Shown here: one piece after another, positions 21,876 through 31,429 of the stretch | Layout of the letters: each line of letters opens with the position of its first letter | How positions within the stretch are numbered: the first letter of the stretch is position 1 | The notes under the pieces: model-generated | The model's database searches: none | The model's input: only the letters and a program-made list of their open reading frames with translations | What the model was told of the DNA's origin: nothing | Origin: Flavobacterium fluviatile | GTDB lineage: Bacteria > Bacteroidota > Bacteroidia > Flavobacteriales > Flavobacteriaceae | Direction: 5' to 3' | Length of the DNA stretch: 33,709 nt | Assembly: GCF_010645065.1 (NCBI RefSeq) | Contig: NZ_JAADZW010000031.1 | Span: 1 to 33,709, forward strand | Position numbers and translations under genes: made by a program

Positions 21876-24032
21876 TTAAGCGTTACCTTTTGCTTTTTTG
21901 ATTACCTCTTCTGAAATATTAGAAGGTGTTTCTGCATAGTGAGAAAACTCCATTGTAGAAGTTGCTCTACCAGAAGACAATGTTCTTAATGTAGTCACAT
22001 AACCAAACATCTCTGATAAAGGCACATCCGCTTTAATAGTTTTAGCACCATTTCTGTCACCCATATCATTAACCTGACCTCTACGACGGTTCAAATCACC
22101 AACGATATCACCCATGTTTTCTTCTGGAGTAATAACTTCGATTTTCATGATTGGCTCAAGAATAACAGCTCCGGCAGCACGTCCTGACTCTTTATAACCC
22201 ATTCTAGCAGCTAATTCAAAAGAAAGAGCATCAGAATCCACAGGGTGGAAAGATCCGTCTAATAAAGTAACTTTTAAACTATCAACAGCATATCCAGCTA
22301 ACGGACCTGTTTTCATAGCTTCACGGAAACCTTTTTCAACAGCAGGAATATATTCTTTAGGAACGTTACCACCTTTTACTTCATTCACAAACTGCAATCC
22401 TACAGGAACTTTACCATCAACTTCATCAGCAGGCTCGATTCTAAATACGATATCACCGAATTTACCACGACCTCCAGATTGTTTTTTGTAAGTTTCTCTA
22501 TGCTGAGCAGATTTAGTAAACGCCTCTTTGTACTCAACTTGTGGTTCACCTTGATTCACCTCTACTTTAAACTCACGTTTCATACGATCAACTAAAATAT
22601 CTAAGTGAAGCTCACCCATACCAGAAATAATAGTTTGACCTGAAGCCTCATCAGTTCTTACAGTAAATGTCGGATCCTCTTCTGCTAATTTAGCCAAAGC
22701 CATACCCATTTTATCAACGTCAGCTTTAGTTTTAGGCTCAATAGCGATACCAATAACCGGCTCAGGGAATTTCATAGATTCCAAAATAATTGGACTCTTC
22801 TCATCACACAAAGTATCTCCGGTTTTAATATCTTTAAATCCTACAGCAGCTCCAATATCTCCAGCCTCAATAAATTCGATTGGATTTTGTTTGTTAGCGT
22901 GCATTTGGTAAATACGAGAGATTCTCTCTTTGTTGCCAGAACGAGTATTTAAAACATAAGAACCCGCATCTAAACGTCCAGAGTAAGCACGGAAGAAAGC
23001 TAAACGACCTACGAATGGGTCAGTAGCGATTTTAAATGCTAAAGCAGCGAATGGCTCTTTTACATCTGGTTTACGTAAAATTTTCTTTTGATCTTCTTCT
23101 AATAATTCGGCATCATCAGGGTGAATTCCTTCAATACCCTCTTTATCTAATGGAGATGGCAAATACTTACAAACAGCATCTAACATAAATTGAACTCCTT
23201 TGTTTTTGAAAGAAGATCCGGCAAGCATAGGAATGATTGCCATATCAATAGTAGCCGCTCTTAACGCATTGTTGATTTCATCCTCTGTAATAGAGTTTTC
23301 ATCTTCCATGTATTTATCTAAAAGATTTTCATCATAAGTCGCAATCTCTTCGATAAGAATAGAACGGTAATGCTTAACATCATCAACCATATCTGCTGGG
23401 ATATCAACGATATCAAAAGTAGCCCCTTGTGTTTCATCATGCCATACAATAGCCTGATTTTTCACTAAGTCAACAATACCTTTAAAATCTGCTTCATCAC
23501 CAATAGGCAAAGTAATTGCAACCGCATTCGATTTCAACATATCTTTAACCTGTCCGCATACAGCTAAAAAGTTAGCACCCTGACGGTCCATTTTGTTTAC
23601 GAATCCCATACGAGGAACTCTATATTGATCCGCAAGTCTCCAGTTAGTTTCTGATTGAGGCTCAACACCATCAACAGCACTAAATAAGAAAACCAAACCA
23701 TCAAGTACACGTAAAGAACGGTTTACCTCTACAGTAAAGTCAACGTGCCCAGGAGTATCAATAATATTAAAGTGATAAGGCAATGATTCCGGAAGAACCT
23801 TACCTTGCTCAGTTGGAAAATTCCAAGTACAAGTTGTAGCAGCAGAAGTAATTGTAATACCTCTTTCCTGCTCTTGCGCCATCCAGTCCATTGTTGCAGC
23901 ACCATCGTGTACCTCACCAATTTTGTGTGACTTTCCAGTATAAAAAAGAATACGCTCAGTTGTTGTTGTTTTACCAGCATCAATGTGAGCAGCAATCCCG
24001 ATATTTCTTGTATATTTTAAATCTCTAGCCAT
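21876..24032 (-). CDS. fusA: Elongation factor G
   Basis: A 718-residue translocation GTPase. The G domain has the P-loop AHIDAGKTT (15-23), switch I region ERGITITSAATTC, DTPGHVDFT and NKMDR. A domain with LAFKIATDPFVGRLAFFRAYSG follows as domain II. Domain IV (RGKFGDIVFRIEP.., SFHPVDSDALSFELAARMG) and domain V (EPIMKIEVITPEE, ending near SGRATSTMEFSHY) are complete. The str-operon position and intact GTPase motifs argue that this is the main EF-G rather than a specialised paralogue. Confidence 0.98.
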   Translation of the reverse strand: MARDLKYTRNIGIAAHIDAGKTTTTERILFYTGKSHKIGEVHDGAATMDWMAQEQERGITITSAATTCTWNFPTEQGKVLPESLPYHFNIIDTPGHVDFTVEVNRSLRVLDGLVFLFSAVDGVEPQSETNWRLADQYRVPRMGFVNKMDRQGANFLAVCGQVKDMLKSNAVAITLPIGDEADFKGIVDLVKNQAIVWHDETQGATFDIVDIPADMVDDVKHYRSILIEEIATYDENLLDKYMEDENSITEDEINNALRAATIDMAIIPMLAGSSFKNKGVQFMLDAVCKYLPSPLDKEGIEGIHPDDAELLEEDQKKILRKPDVKEPFAALAFKIATDPFVGRLAFFRAYSGRLDAGSYVLNTRSGNKERISRIYQMHANKQNPIEFIEAGDIGAAVGFKDIKTGDTLCDEKSPIILESMKFPEPVIGIAIEPKTKADVDKMGMALAKLAEEDPTFTVRTDEASGQTIISGMGELHLDILVDRMKREFKVEVNQGEPQVEYKEAFTKSAQHRETYKKQSGGRGKFGDIVFRIEPADEVDGKVPVGLQFVNEVKGGNVPKEYIPAVEKGFREAMKTGPLAGYAVDSLKVTLLDGSFHPVDSDALSFELAARMGYKESGRAAGAVILEPIMKIEVITPEENMGDIVGDLNRRRGQVNDMGDRNGAKTIKADVPLSEMFGYVTTLRTLSSGRATSTMEFSHYAETPSNISEEVIKKAKGNA

Positions 24033-24042
24033 TTCTTACGAA

Positions 24043-24519
24043 TTAAAATCTAAAGTGAGAGAATGCTTTATTAGCTTCTGCCATTTTGTGAGTATCCATT
24101 CTTTTCTTAACCGCAGCACCTTCTTCTTTAGCAGCAGCTAAACACTCTGAAGCTAAACGTTGTGCCATAGATTTTTCATTTCTTCTTCTTGAATAAAGTA
24201 TCAGCCACTTCATTGCCATAGAAATTTTTCTGTCTGGACGAATCTGCATTGGAATTTGGAATGTAGCTCCACCAACTCTACGGCTACGTACTTCTACGTG
24301 AGGCATAACGTTTGTTAAAGCATCTTTCCAGATCTCTAATGAAGTTTTCTCATCATTTTGCTTTTTAGTTTCAATGATATCAATTGCATCATAAAATACT
24401 TTAAAAGCTGTAGATTTCTTACCATCCCACATTAAGTTGTTTACAAAACGTGTTACTAATTGGTCGTTAAACCTTGGATCCGGTAAAAGTGGTCTTTTCT
24501 TTGCCGCTCTTTTTCTCAT
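24043..24519 (-). CDS. rpsG: 30S ribosomal protein S7 (uS7)
   Basis: A 158-residue primary 16S rRNA binder that organises the 30S head. MRKRAAKKRPLLPDPRFNDQ, FVNNLMWDGKKSTAFKVFY, GGATFQIPMQIRPDRKISMA and the C-terminal KRMDTHKMAEANKAFSHFRF are diagnostic. In E. coli S7 represses its own operon; no obvious operator is visible in the short 24-nt gap to rpsL. Confidence 0.98.
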   Translation of the reverse strand: MRKRAAKKRPLLPDPRFNDQLVTRFVNNLMWDGKKSTAFKVFYDAIDIIETKKQNDEKTSLEIWKDALTNVMPHVEVRSRRVGGATFQIPMQIRPDRKISMAMKWLILYSRRRNEKSMAQRLASECLAAAKEEGAAVKKRMDTHKMAEANKAFSHFRF

Positions 24520-24543
24520 GTCTTTTTCTTAAAAGTTTTTAAA

Positions 24544-24927
24544 TTACTTTTTTGCTTCCTTTGGGCGTTTAGCACCGTACTTAGATCTTCTTTGCGTTCT
24601 TCCTGCAACACCTGACGTATCAAGCGCTCCACGAACGATGTGATATCTAACACCCGGTAAATCTTTTACCCTTCCGCCTCGCACTAATACTATCGAGTGC
24701 TCTTGTAGATTGTGTCCTTCACCCGGGATGTAAGCATTCACCTCATTACCATTTGTCAAACGTACACGCGCAACTTTACGCATTGCAGAGTTTGGTTTTT
24801 TTGGTGTAGTAGTGTAAACACGCGTACAAACCCCTCTTCTTTGAGGACAAGAATCTAAAGCAACCGATTTACTCTTCTTAGTGATCTGAGTTCTTCCTGT
24901 TCTTACTAATTGTTGAATTGTTGGCAT
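24544..24927 (-). CDS. rpsL: 30S ribosomal protein S12 (uS12)
   Basis: A 127-residue decoding-centre protein. TTTPKKPNSAMRKVARVRL carries the Lys equivalent to E. coli Lys42/Lys43, and GRVKDLPGVRYH carries Lys87/88 and the Asp that RimO methylthiolates in E. coli. These streptomycin-related residues look wild-type, so no rpsL-type resistance is visible. It is the first gene of the str transcript, with a strong promoter at 24981-25011. Confidence 0.98.
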   Translation of the reverse strand: MPTIQQLVRTGRTQITKKSKSVALDSCPQRRGVCTRVYTTTPKKPNSAMRKVARVRLTNGNEVNAYIPGEGHNLQEHSIVLVRGGRVKDLPGVRYHIVRGALDTSGVAGRTQRRSKYGAKRPKEAKK

Positions 24928-24961
24928 AATTAATACTAAAAATTATTATGTTTATTAAATT

Positions 24962-24977
24962 CCCGCTTTTTACGGGG
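24962..24977 (-). promoter_or_regulatory. Small hairpin at the 5' end of the rpsL transcript
   Basis: CCCCGTAAAAAGCGGG on the minus strand can form a 4-bp GC stem and starts 3 nt after the -7 element, at about the expected transcript start. A 5'-terminal stem could slow mRNA decay; function is inference. Confidence 0.35.
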
Positions 24978-24980
24978 TTG

Positions 24981-25011
24981 CAAATGTATAAAATAAATTC
25001 CAGTATACAAA
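24981..25011 (-). promoter_or_regulatory. rpsL (str cluster) promoter
   Basis: The minus strand reads TTTG (25008-25011), a 19-nt spacer, then TACATTTG (24981-24988). This is a full match to the Bacteroidota consensus, 54 nt before the rpsL ATG. Confidence 0.8.
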
Positions 25012-25103
25012 CGTTAAATCATTAATTTTCAACAACATTATTTATCCTTATGTTTTCTCAAACAAACGATAGATATTTGCAATACTTTTAAAAAAACCAA
25101 ACA

Positions 25104-26813
25104 TTGCAATTGAAACAGCTATTTCTAATACTACTATTATATACTGTAAGCTATTCTGCTTTCGGTCAAGTTTTTAATTTAAAAATTGAAGGAACAACCA
25201 AAACCGAAACTACAATTATAGACTCTTTAAACTATATTCAAAATCACCTAAACCTTAAATCCGTAACAACAGAAGCAATTAGTACCATAGAAAAACTTAA
25301 TAAAAAAGGCTATTTAGACATCAAAACCATTGAAAACAACAAACTAAACGACTCAACTTATATCTACAAATTATCCCTTGGAAACAAGATAAAATACACC
25401 TATATATATATAGGTAGAAATAGTTCTTTTTTAAATCAGTCAGAAACAAAAAATGACACTGTAATAATTCCTTACGAAAAGACAGAAAATTATATAAATG
25501 AAAAAATTGCTCAGGCAGAAAAACATGGATTTCCTTTAAGTAAAATAAAATTAGAAAACATACGAAGAAAGAATTCGATAATTTATGCGGACTTAAATTT
25601 TAATTCCGAAAAAAAAAGGAGTCTTAATTCCATTATAATAAATTATACAAATGACAATCGTAAGGATTATTTTCCCAAAGGACATTTAAAACAACTTAAT
25701 AAAAAATACATCGATAATACCTTCAACCAAAAGACTGTGAAAGAACTTTATGAACATATAAACAATTTTGGTTTCGTAAATCAGACAAAATATCCTGAAA
25801 TATTATTCACAAATGATTCGACAAAAATTTACATCTACGTAGAAAAAAGGAAAGCAAATACTTTTGATGGTTATGTCGGTTTCTCAAATAACGAAGACAA
25901 AAAATTAAATTTAAACGGATATCTGGACATAACCCTTCAAAACACACTTAAAGCCGGAGAACAATTTTCCCTATACTGGAAAAGCGACGGAAATCAACAA
26001 AAAACTTTTAATACGAAAATAGAATTACCATACATCTTCAAATCTGCACTTGGAGTTAAAGCCCAATTAAATATCTTTAAGCAGGACAGCACTTTTCAAA
26101 ATACAAAAACCGCAATCGACTTTGGGTATTATATTAACTATAATTCAAAGTTATATTTAGGATATCAATCAACAGAATCCAGCGATATTCAAAACACAAA
26201 TAGCACCACCATCAGTGATTTTAAAAACTCTTTTATAACCGCAACATATAATTATACGAAGACAGATTTTATCAATTATTTACAACCGCAAAAGGCTAAC
26301 TTTAATCTCATATTTGGTTTTGGCCAAAGAAACACGAACAATCAGCCTAAAAGCGTCACTTCCAGTAATCAATTTTATACAACCCTAAATCTCTATTATA
26401 ATTTCGAAGTAAATAATAAGAATTTTATTAACGTAAATTCGCAAAATTTTTATCTCAACAGTAAAAATTACATAACCAATGAATTATTTCGTTTTGGAGG
26501 CATAAATTCAATAAGAGGATTTTTAGAGAACAGCTTACAAGCAAATTTATTTTCTTCTATTCTTACAGAATACAGATATGTCGTTTCTAAAAATTTATAC
26601 ATAAATTCAATCCTTGATTATGGAATTTACCAAGACTTAACCAGAAATGAAAAAAGCACAAAAATTGACAAATTAACAGGAATCGGAATAGGCGCCACCA
26701 TTCTGACCAAAAATGGCATACTCAGGATTAATCTCACAAATAATCTCTCGAATGACCAAACTTTAAAATTATATAACAGTATAGTAAACATATGTTATAA
26801 TGTTAAATTTTAA
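25104..26813 (+). CDS. Omp85-family outer membrane protein (BamA/TamA-like)
   Basis: About 569 residues with an N-terminal signal peptide (KQLFLILLLYTVSYSAFGQ), a POTRA-like periplasmic part (about 25-220) and a beta-barrel (about 230-569). RFGGINSIRGF near residue 465 is the conserved Omp85 lid-loop motif, and the last residue is Phe, as in BAM substrates. It is shorter than the BamA usual length of about 800, so a specialised or TamA-like role is likelier than core BamA. No ATG fits: TTG at 25104, or TTG at 25110 giving MKQLFLIL, are the candidate starts. The gene is visibly more AT-rich than its neighbours. Confidence 0.75.
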   Translation: MQLKQLFLILLLYTVSYSAFGQVFNLKIEGTTKTETTIIDSLNYIQNHLNLKSVTTEAISTIEKLNKKGYLDIKTIENNKLNDSTYIYKLSLGNKIKYTYIYIGRNSSFLNQSETKNDTVIIPYEKTENYINEKIAQAEKHGFPLSKIKLENIRRKNSIIYADLNFNSEKKRSLNSIIINYTNDNRKDYFPKGHLKQLNKKYIDNTFNQKTVKELYEHINNFGFVNQTKYPEILFTNDSTKIYIYVEKRKANTFDGYVGFSNNEDKKLNLNGYLDITLQNTLKAGEQFSLYWKSDGNQQKTFNTKIELPYIFKSALGVKAQLNIFKQDSTFQNTKTAIDFGYYINYNSKLYLGYQSTESSDIQNTNSTTISDFKNSFITATYNYTKTDFINYLQPQKANFNLIFGFGQRNTNNQPKSVTSSNQFYTTLNLYYNFEVNNKNFINVNSQNFYLNSKNYITNELFRFGGINSIRGFLENSLQANLFSSILTEYRYVVSKNLYINSILDYGIYQDLTRNEKSTKIDKLTGIGIGATILTKNGILRINLTNNLSNDQTLKLYNSIVNICYNVKF

Positions 26814-26887
26814 TGTTATTCGAAAAAACATTAGGATAGTTAACAAATTATTAAGAGTTTTGCGAGACTAATTCAAAATATTTAAAA

Positions 26888-29800
26888 ATGAAACTAAAGT
26901 TCAATGGATTTTTAGTGCTTTTGTTAGCACTAGTTACGCAAATCACATTTGCGCAAGAAAGAGCCGTTTCAGGAATGGTTTCTGATAATGCAGGCATGCC
27001 TTTACCAGGTGTGAGTGTATTAGTGAAAGGAACCAAAACAGGAACGCAAACAGACTTTGATGGAAAATTCTCTATTAAAGCATCACCAAGCCAGGTTTTG
27101 GTATTTAGCTACATCGGAATGAAAACTCAGGAAGTGTCAGCGAGTTCAACATCAATTAATGTAAGCCTAAAAGATGATTCTGTAGAATTAGAAGGCGTAG
27201 TTGTTACCGCTTTGGGTATCAAAAGATCAGAAAAAACCTTAGGATATGCAGTATCAAAAGTAACTGCTGAAGAACTTACTAGATCAGGAGAACAAAACGT
27301 CTTACAAGGATTAGCCGGAAAAGCTGCAGGTGTTCAGGTTATTGGTACCGGAGGTACTCCAGGTGCATCTAGCAAAATTATTATTAGAGGTGTTAATAGT
27401 ATTAACAGACCTTCGGATCCGTTAATCGTTATTGATGGTGTACCAATTGACAATACCACAAGCCAAACGACTGCTGGTGACAATCCTTTTAATGCGAATT
27501 TATCAGGAATCAACAACTCAAACAGAGCATTGGACATCAATCCTGATGATATCGAAAGTGTATCGGTACTTAAAGGCCCTGCTGCTGCAGCTTTATATGG
27601 AGAAAGAGCTGGTAATGGTGTTATACTTTACACAACTAAAAAAGGAAGAGCTGGAAAAGGTTTAGGAATTGACTTTTCAAGTTCGTTGGCAATTGACAGA
27701 GTTAGTCAATTACCTGCCAGACAAAACAAATATGTTCAAGGCACTAGCTCTACTGCAACTACAATACCAACTAACACACCACAAAGTTGGGGACCAGCAG
27801 CGGAATCTTTAGGAGTACCAATGTATGACAATGTTGAAAACTTTTTTCAGGATGGACTAACTTACACCAACAATATCTCTTTTTATGGTGGAGATAATAA
27901 AGCAACTTATCGAGCATCTTATGGTAATGTTACACAAACTGGAATGGTACCAGAAACTGATTTGAAAAGAAATACTCTAAGAGTTGTTGGAGATTTAAGG
28001 TTAAGCGATAAATGGAAAACAGGAGGTAGCTTACAGTATACACACACCACCAATACGTTAGCTCAAAATGGAAGTAACGTATCGGGAGTAATGCTAAGTT
28101 TATTACGTTCAGTAGGAAACTATGACCTGAGAAACTACAAAGACGCAGCAGGAAACAATAAAAATTACTTTGCTTCTTATGACAACCCATATTTTACTGT
28201 AAATGAAAACCCTGCAACCAGTGATGTAAATCGTGTTTTTGGAAATATGTTTTTAACATATACTCCTGCAGATTGGTTATCTTTAACTGCTAAAGGAGGT
28301 ATAGACACGTACTCAGATTATCGTAAACAAATTTTTGCTGTCTCATCTAACGGAGATAATTTAGCGGGAATTGGAGAAGTTGCCTTCAACAATATAACTA
28401 ATAAAGAATATTATGGTGATTTCATTGCAAGCGGATTATTGCCTTTAAAAACAGAATGGTTAAAAATCAACTATACTGCAGGTCTTAACCTACGTTCTTT
28501 TCAAAACACAGATGTATTCTCAAGAGGTAAACAGCTTGCTGTAAGAGGTGTTTACAACTTATCAAATGCAACACAGTTATATGCTTCTAATTCAGAAGAA
28601 AATATTATGTCAAGAGCATTATTTGGACAATTGGAATTTGACATCAAAAATCAACTTTTTATAACAGGTTCAGTTAGAAAAGAATGGTCTTCTACTTACG
28701 GTACAAATGCAAATAGTGCAATTTTCCCAGCAGCTTCAGCATCATGGGTAATAACTAGTTCATTTGATTTACCTGAAGCAATCAGCTTTGCAAAAATAAC
28801 TTATGGCTATGGTGAAGTCGGTATAGCTCCACAAACTTACAGAACTATAAGTACATTTACTCAACCATTTATGACAGACGGTTTCACTGATGGACTTAGT
28901 TTTCCATACAACCAAATAAATGGTATGACTGTTTCTGGCGCATTAGGAAATCAGGATTTAAGACCTGAGATAGTGGTAGGACATGAAGTAGGTTTGAGTA
29001 CAAAACTTTTTGACAGCCGACTTTCATTAGATGTAAATGCATATTATAAAACATCTAAGGATTTATTAATCACATTACCATTACCATCATCAAGCGGATT
29101 TTCATCAGTATATCAAAATGCTGCTGAATTAGTAAATAAAGGTCTTGAAGTAGAATTTGGATATGATGTATTCCAAAAAAGTAATCCTTTTCAATGGAAC
29201 ATCAATTTAAACTGGGCTAAAAACGAAAATGAAGTAACGGATATAGCTGGTGGTCTAGATGATATTCAGATTGAAGCTGCATTTGGATCAATTGGATATT
29301 ATGCTGTAAAAGGACAACCTTTAGGAAGCTTTTATGGTACAAAATGGGCTCGTGACGCAAACGGTAATAAGCTTATTGGATCAGACGGTCTAGCAATACT
29401 TGCGGATGAGACAGGCAACTTAGGAAATTCTGCTCCAAAATGGACAGGAGGAATCAGAAATACATTTACATATAAAAGAGTTACTTTATCAGGCTTATTA
29501 GACATCAGACATGGAGGAGTTGTTTATAATGGAACGCTTGCTAGATTGCACAACTTTGGCGTATCTGAAGCATCTGCTGACAGGGAACGCACTTACATTA
29601 TTGATGGTGTTAAAGCAGATGGAACTCCAAATGATATTCAAATAACTGCTAAAAACTACTACCAAAAATACTTAGGTGATGGTGGTGGAGCAGCAGAAGA
29701 AGCTGTTACAGATGTAAACTGGATTAGATTACGTGACGTAAGCTTAAGTTATGATTTCGATGTAAAAAGATTTACTGCTATCAGTTCAGCTCAAATTTCT

Positions 29801-29953
29801 TTTACAGGTAGAAACTTATGGCTAGACACTAATTATGAAGGTGTAGATCCTGAAACCAGTTTAACTGGTGCAGGATCCAGAATTAATGGATTAGATTACT
29901 TTAATAATCCGGGAAGCAAATCATTTATAATGACTCTTAAAGTAGGATTTTAA
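26888..29953 (+). CDS. SusC/RagA-family TonB-dependent outer membrane transporter
   Basis: A 1021-residue SusC-type transporter. It has a signal peptide (1-22, ending ITFAQ) and a carboxypeptidase-regulatory-like domain (about 25-100; GMPLPGVSVLVKGTKTG, DFDGKFSI). The TonB plug (about 105-235) starts VVTALGIKRSEKTLGYAV and ends GNGVILYTTKKG. A large barrel ends in FIMTLKVGF. With the SusD lipoprotein 17 nt downstream it forms a TonB-powered pedal-bin importer for oligosaccharides or peptides. No glycosidase, peptidase, ECF sigma or anti-sigma gene lies nearby, so the substrate is unknown. Confidence 0.95.
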   Translation: MKLKFNGFLVLLLALVTQITFAQERAVSGMVSDNAGMPLPGVSVLVKGTKTGTQTDFDGKFSIKASPSQVLVFSYIGMKTQEVSASSTSINVSLKDDSVELEGVVVTALGIKRSEKTLGYAVSKVTAEELTRSGEQNVLQGLAGKAAGVQVIGTGGTPGASSKIIIRGVNSINRPSDPLIVIDGVPIDNTTSQTTAGDNPFNANLSGINNSNRALDINPDDIESVSVLKGPAAAALYGERAGNGVILYTTKKGRAGKGLGIDFSSSLAIDRVSQLPARQNKYVQGTSSTATTIPTNTPQSWGPAAESLGVPMYDNVENFFQDGLTYTNNISFYGGDNKATYRASYGNVTQTGMVPETDLKRNTLRVVGDLRLSDKWKTGGSLQYTHTTNTLAQNGSNVSGVMLSLLRSVGNYDLRNYKDAAGNNKNYFASYDNPYFTVNENPATSDVNRVFGNMFLTYTPADWLSLTAKGGIDTYSDYRKQIFAVSSNGDNLAGIGEVAFNNITNKEYYGDFIASGLLPLKTEWLKINYTAGLNLRSFQNTDVFSRGKQLAVRGVYNLSNATQLYASNSEENIMSRALFGQLEFDIKNQLFITGSVRKEWSSTYGTNANSAIFPAASASWVITSSFDLPEAISFAKITYGYGEVGIAPQTYRTISTFTQPFMTDGFTDGLSFPYNQINGMTVSGALGNQDLRPEIVVGHEVGLSTKLFDSRLSLDVNAYYKTSKDLLITLPLPSSSGFSSVYQNAAELVNKGLEVEFGYDVFQKSNPFQWNINLNWAKNENEVTDIAGGLDDIQIEAAFGSIGYYAVKGQPLGSFYGTKWARDANGNKLIGSDGLAILADETGNLGNSAPKWTGGIRNTFTYKRVTLSGLLDIRHGGVVYNGTLARLHNFGVSEASADRERTYIIDGVKADGTPNDIQITAKNYYQKYLGDGGGAAEEAVTDVNWIRLRDVSLSYDFDVKRFTAISSAQISFTGRNLWLDTNYEGVDPETSLTGAGSRINGLDYFNNPGSKSFIMTLKVGF

Positions 29954-29970
29954 ATTTAAAACAAATCAAA

Positions 29971-31344
29971 ATGAAAAGATATATAAAAAGTATAATTCTT
30001 ACCGCTGTTAGCATTAGTTTACTAACAGGCTGTCAGACAGAATTAGACACCTTTAATGAGAATCCTAACGATCCCATTACAACGACTCCAACATTATTGT
30101 TGGCGGCTATGGAAATTTCAACATTCTCTACACATACAAGTGGCTTAGTAAGAACTTCAAATATTTTTGATCAACACCTTGCTGGAACAAGCGTAGGTCA
30201 ATTGGGAGACATTCAACGTTATATCCTTACCGAACAAGATATAAACAATGAATGGAATACTGTCTATGGAACCACTTTGATAAGTGGTCATATTTTAGAC
30301 CGTGATTTCTCTGCCGATTATCCATATTATAATGGAATTGGTCAGATATTAACTGCTATTAATTTAGGATACGCAACAGACCTGTGGGGTGATGTCCCTT
30401 ATGATGAAGCATTTAGAGCAGAACAAGGAAATAAGACGCCAAGTTACAACACACAAGAAGAAATCTACCAAAGATTACAAACTATTCTGGATGAAGCTAT
30501 TGTTAATTTAAAAAAACCTGCTTCAAGTAACGTTTCAGTCCCTGGTAACGATGACTATATTTTTAAAGGAAATGTTGCCAAATGGATTAAAATTGCCTAT
30601 GTATTAAAAGCAAGATATGCTTTAAGACTAACTCAGGTAGATACTAATGCTGCACAAAAAGCCCTTGATTATATTACAGCATCCGGAATAAGCTCAAATG
30701 CAGATGATGCTAACACATTTTTTACTGAACAAGCAAATGAACTTAATCAATGGTATGCTTTTGATAATAGCCGTGCTAATTATCTTAAGACTGGAGCGTT
30801 TTTTGTTAACACTTTAAAAACTAATTTAGATCCAAGATTATCATTTGCTATAGCCAAAGACGACAATGGTGGTTATACAGGTAATGCGGCAGATGATTTG
30901 GATACAACTTCATCTTCTTATATTGGATCTGCTTATGCCAGTGCTGACTCTCCTGTTGGAATTGTAACTTATGCCGAGGCTAAATTTATCGAAGCAGAAG
31001 CAAGATTCAGATTAGGCCAAAATGCTCAACCAGCTTTAGAAACTGCTGTTGCAGCATCTGTTTTAAAAGTTACAGGAACTGCAGCTACACCAGCTTTCTT
31101 AGCTACAGCAGCTACAACTGTTACTTTGGCAAATATTATTCAGCAAAAATACCTGGCTCTTTTCTTAACTATGGAGCCGTATAATGATTACCGAAGAACT
31201 GGTTTTCCTGCTTTGGTTCCAAACCAATCATCCAATACAAAAACTATTCCTGTAAGATTCCCAACTCCTTCAGATGAGAGAAATTACAATCCAAATGCAA
31301 CTGTAGTTAGTAATGTAACTACTAATCTATGGTGGGATAAATAA
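29971..31344 (+). CDS. SusD/RagB-family surface lipoprotein (SusD-like_2 type)
   Basis: A 457-residue substrate-binding lipoprotein that caps the SusC barrel. The lipobox LLTGC puts the acylated Cys at 21. The acidic residues just after it (CQTELD) fit a Bacteroidota surface-export signal. FNENPNDPITTTPTLLLAAM is typical of the SusD-like_2 subgroup, ATDLWGDVPYDEAF is the common SusD loop, and YAEAKFIEAEARFRLG forms one of the TPR helices. The C-terminus (RRTGFPALVPN, RFPTPSDERNYN) is intact. A strong terminator follows, defining a two-gene susCD unit. Confidence 0.94.
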   Translation: MKRYIKSIILTAVSISLLTGCQTELDTFNENPNDPITTTPTLLLAAMEISTFSTHTSGLVRTSNIFDQHLAGTSVGQLGDIQRYILTEQDINNEWNTVYGTTLISGHILDRDFSADYPYYNGIGQILTAINLGYATDLWGDVPYDEAFRAEQGNKTPSYNTQEEIYQRLQTILDEAIVNLKKPASSNVSVPGNDDYIFKGNVAKWIKIAYVLKARYALRLTQVDTNAAQKALDYITASGISSNADDANTFFTEQANELNQWYAFDNSRANYLKTGAFFVNTLKTNLDPRLSFAIAKDDNGGYTGNAADDLDTTSSSYIGSAYASADSPVGIVTYAEAKFIEAEARFRLGQNAQPALETAVAASVLKVTGTAATPAFLATAATTVTLANIIQQKYLALFLTMEPYNDYRRTGFPALVPNQSSNTKTIPVRFPTPSDERNYNPNATVVSNVTTNLWWDK

Positions 31345-31369
31345 TTTTAAGAAATATTTTTAAATTATT

Positions 31370-31401
31370 AAACCGCTCTGTTAATTCAGGGCGGTTTTTT
31401 T
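31370..31401 (+). terminator. susD terminator
   Basis: Arms AAACCGCTCTG (31370-31380) and CAGGGCGGTTT (31387-31397) with a 6-nt loop lead into a run of T. The single odd pair is U·G on the plus strand and would be A·C on the minus strand, so it serves the plus-strand susCD transcript. Confidence 0.9.
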
Positions 31402-31417
31402 ATAGAAACATATTACT

Positions 31418-31425
31418 TATATTTG
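31418..31425 (+). promoter_or_regulatory. -7 promoter element of rlmB
   Basis: TATATTTG matches TAnnTTTG and ends only 4 nt (CCCC) before the rlmB ATG. The -33 position falls on the T-tract of the susD terminator. Confidence 0.55.
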
Positions 31426-31429
31426 CCCC

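Noticed and set aside
26812..26832. AATGTT/AACATT inverted repeat between the Omp85 gene and susC
   Set aside because: Only 6 AT-rich base pairs and no T run; too weak to call a terminator.
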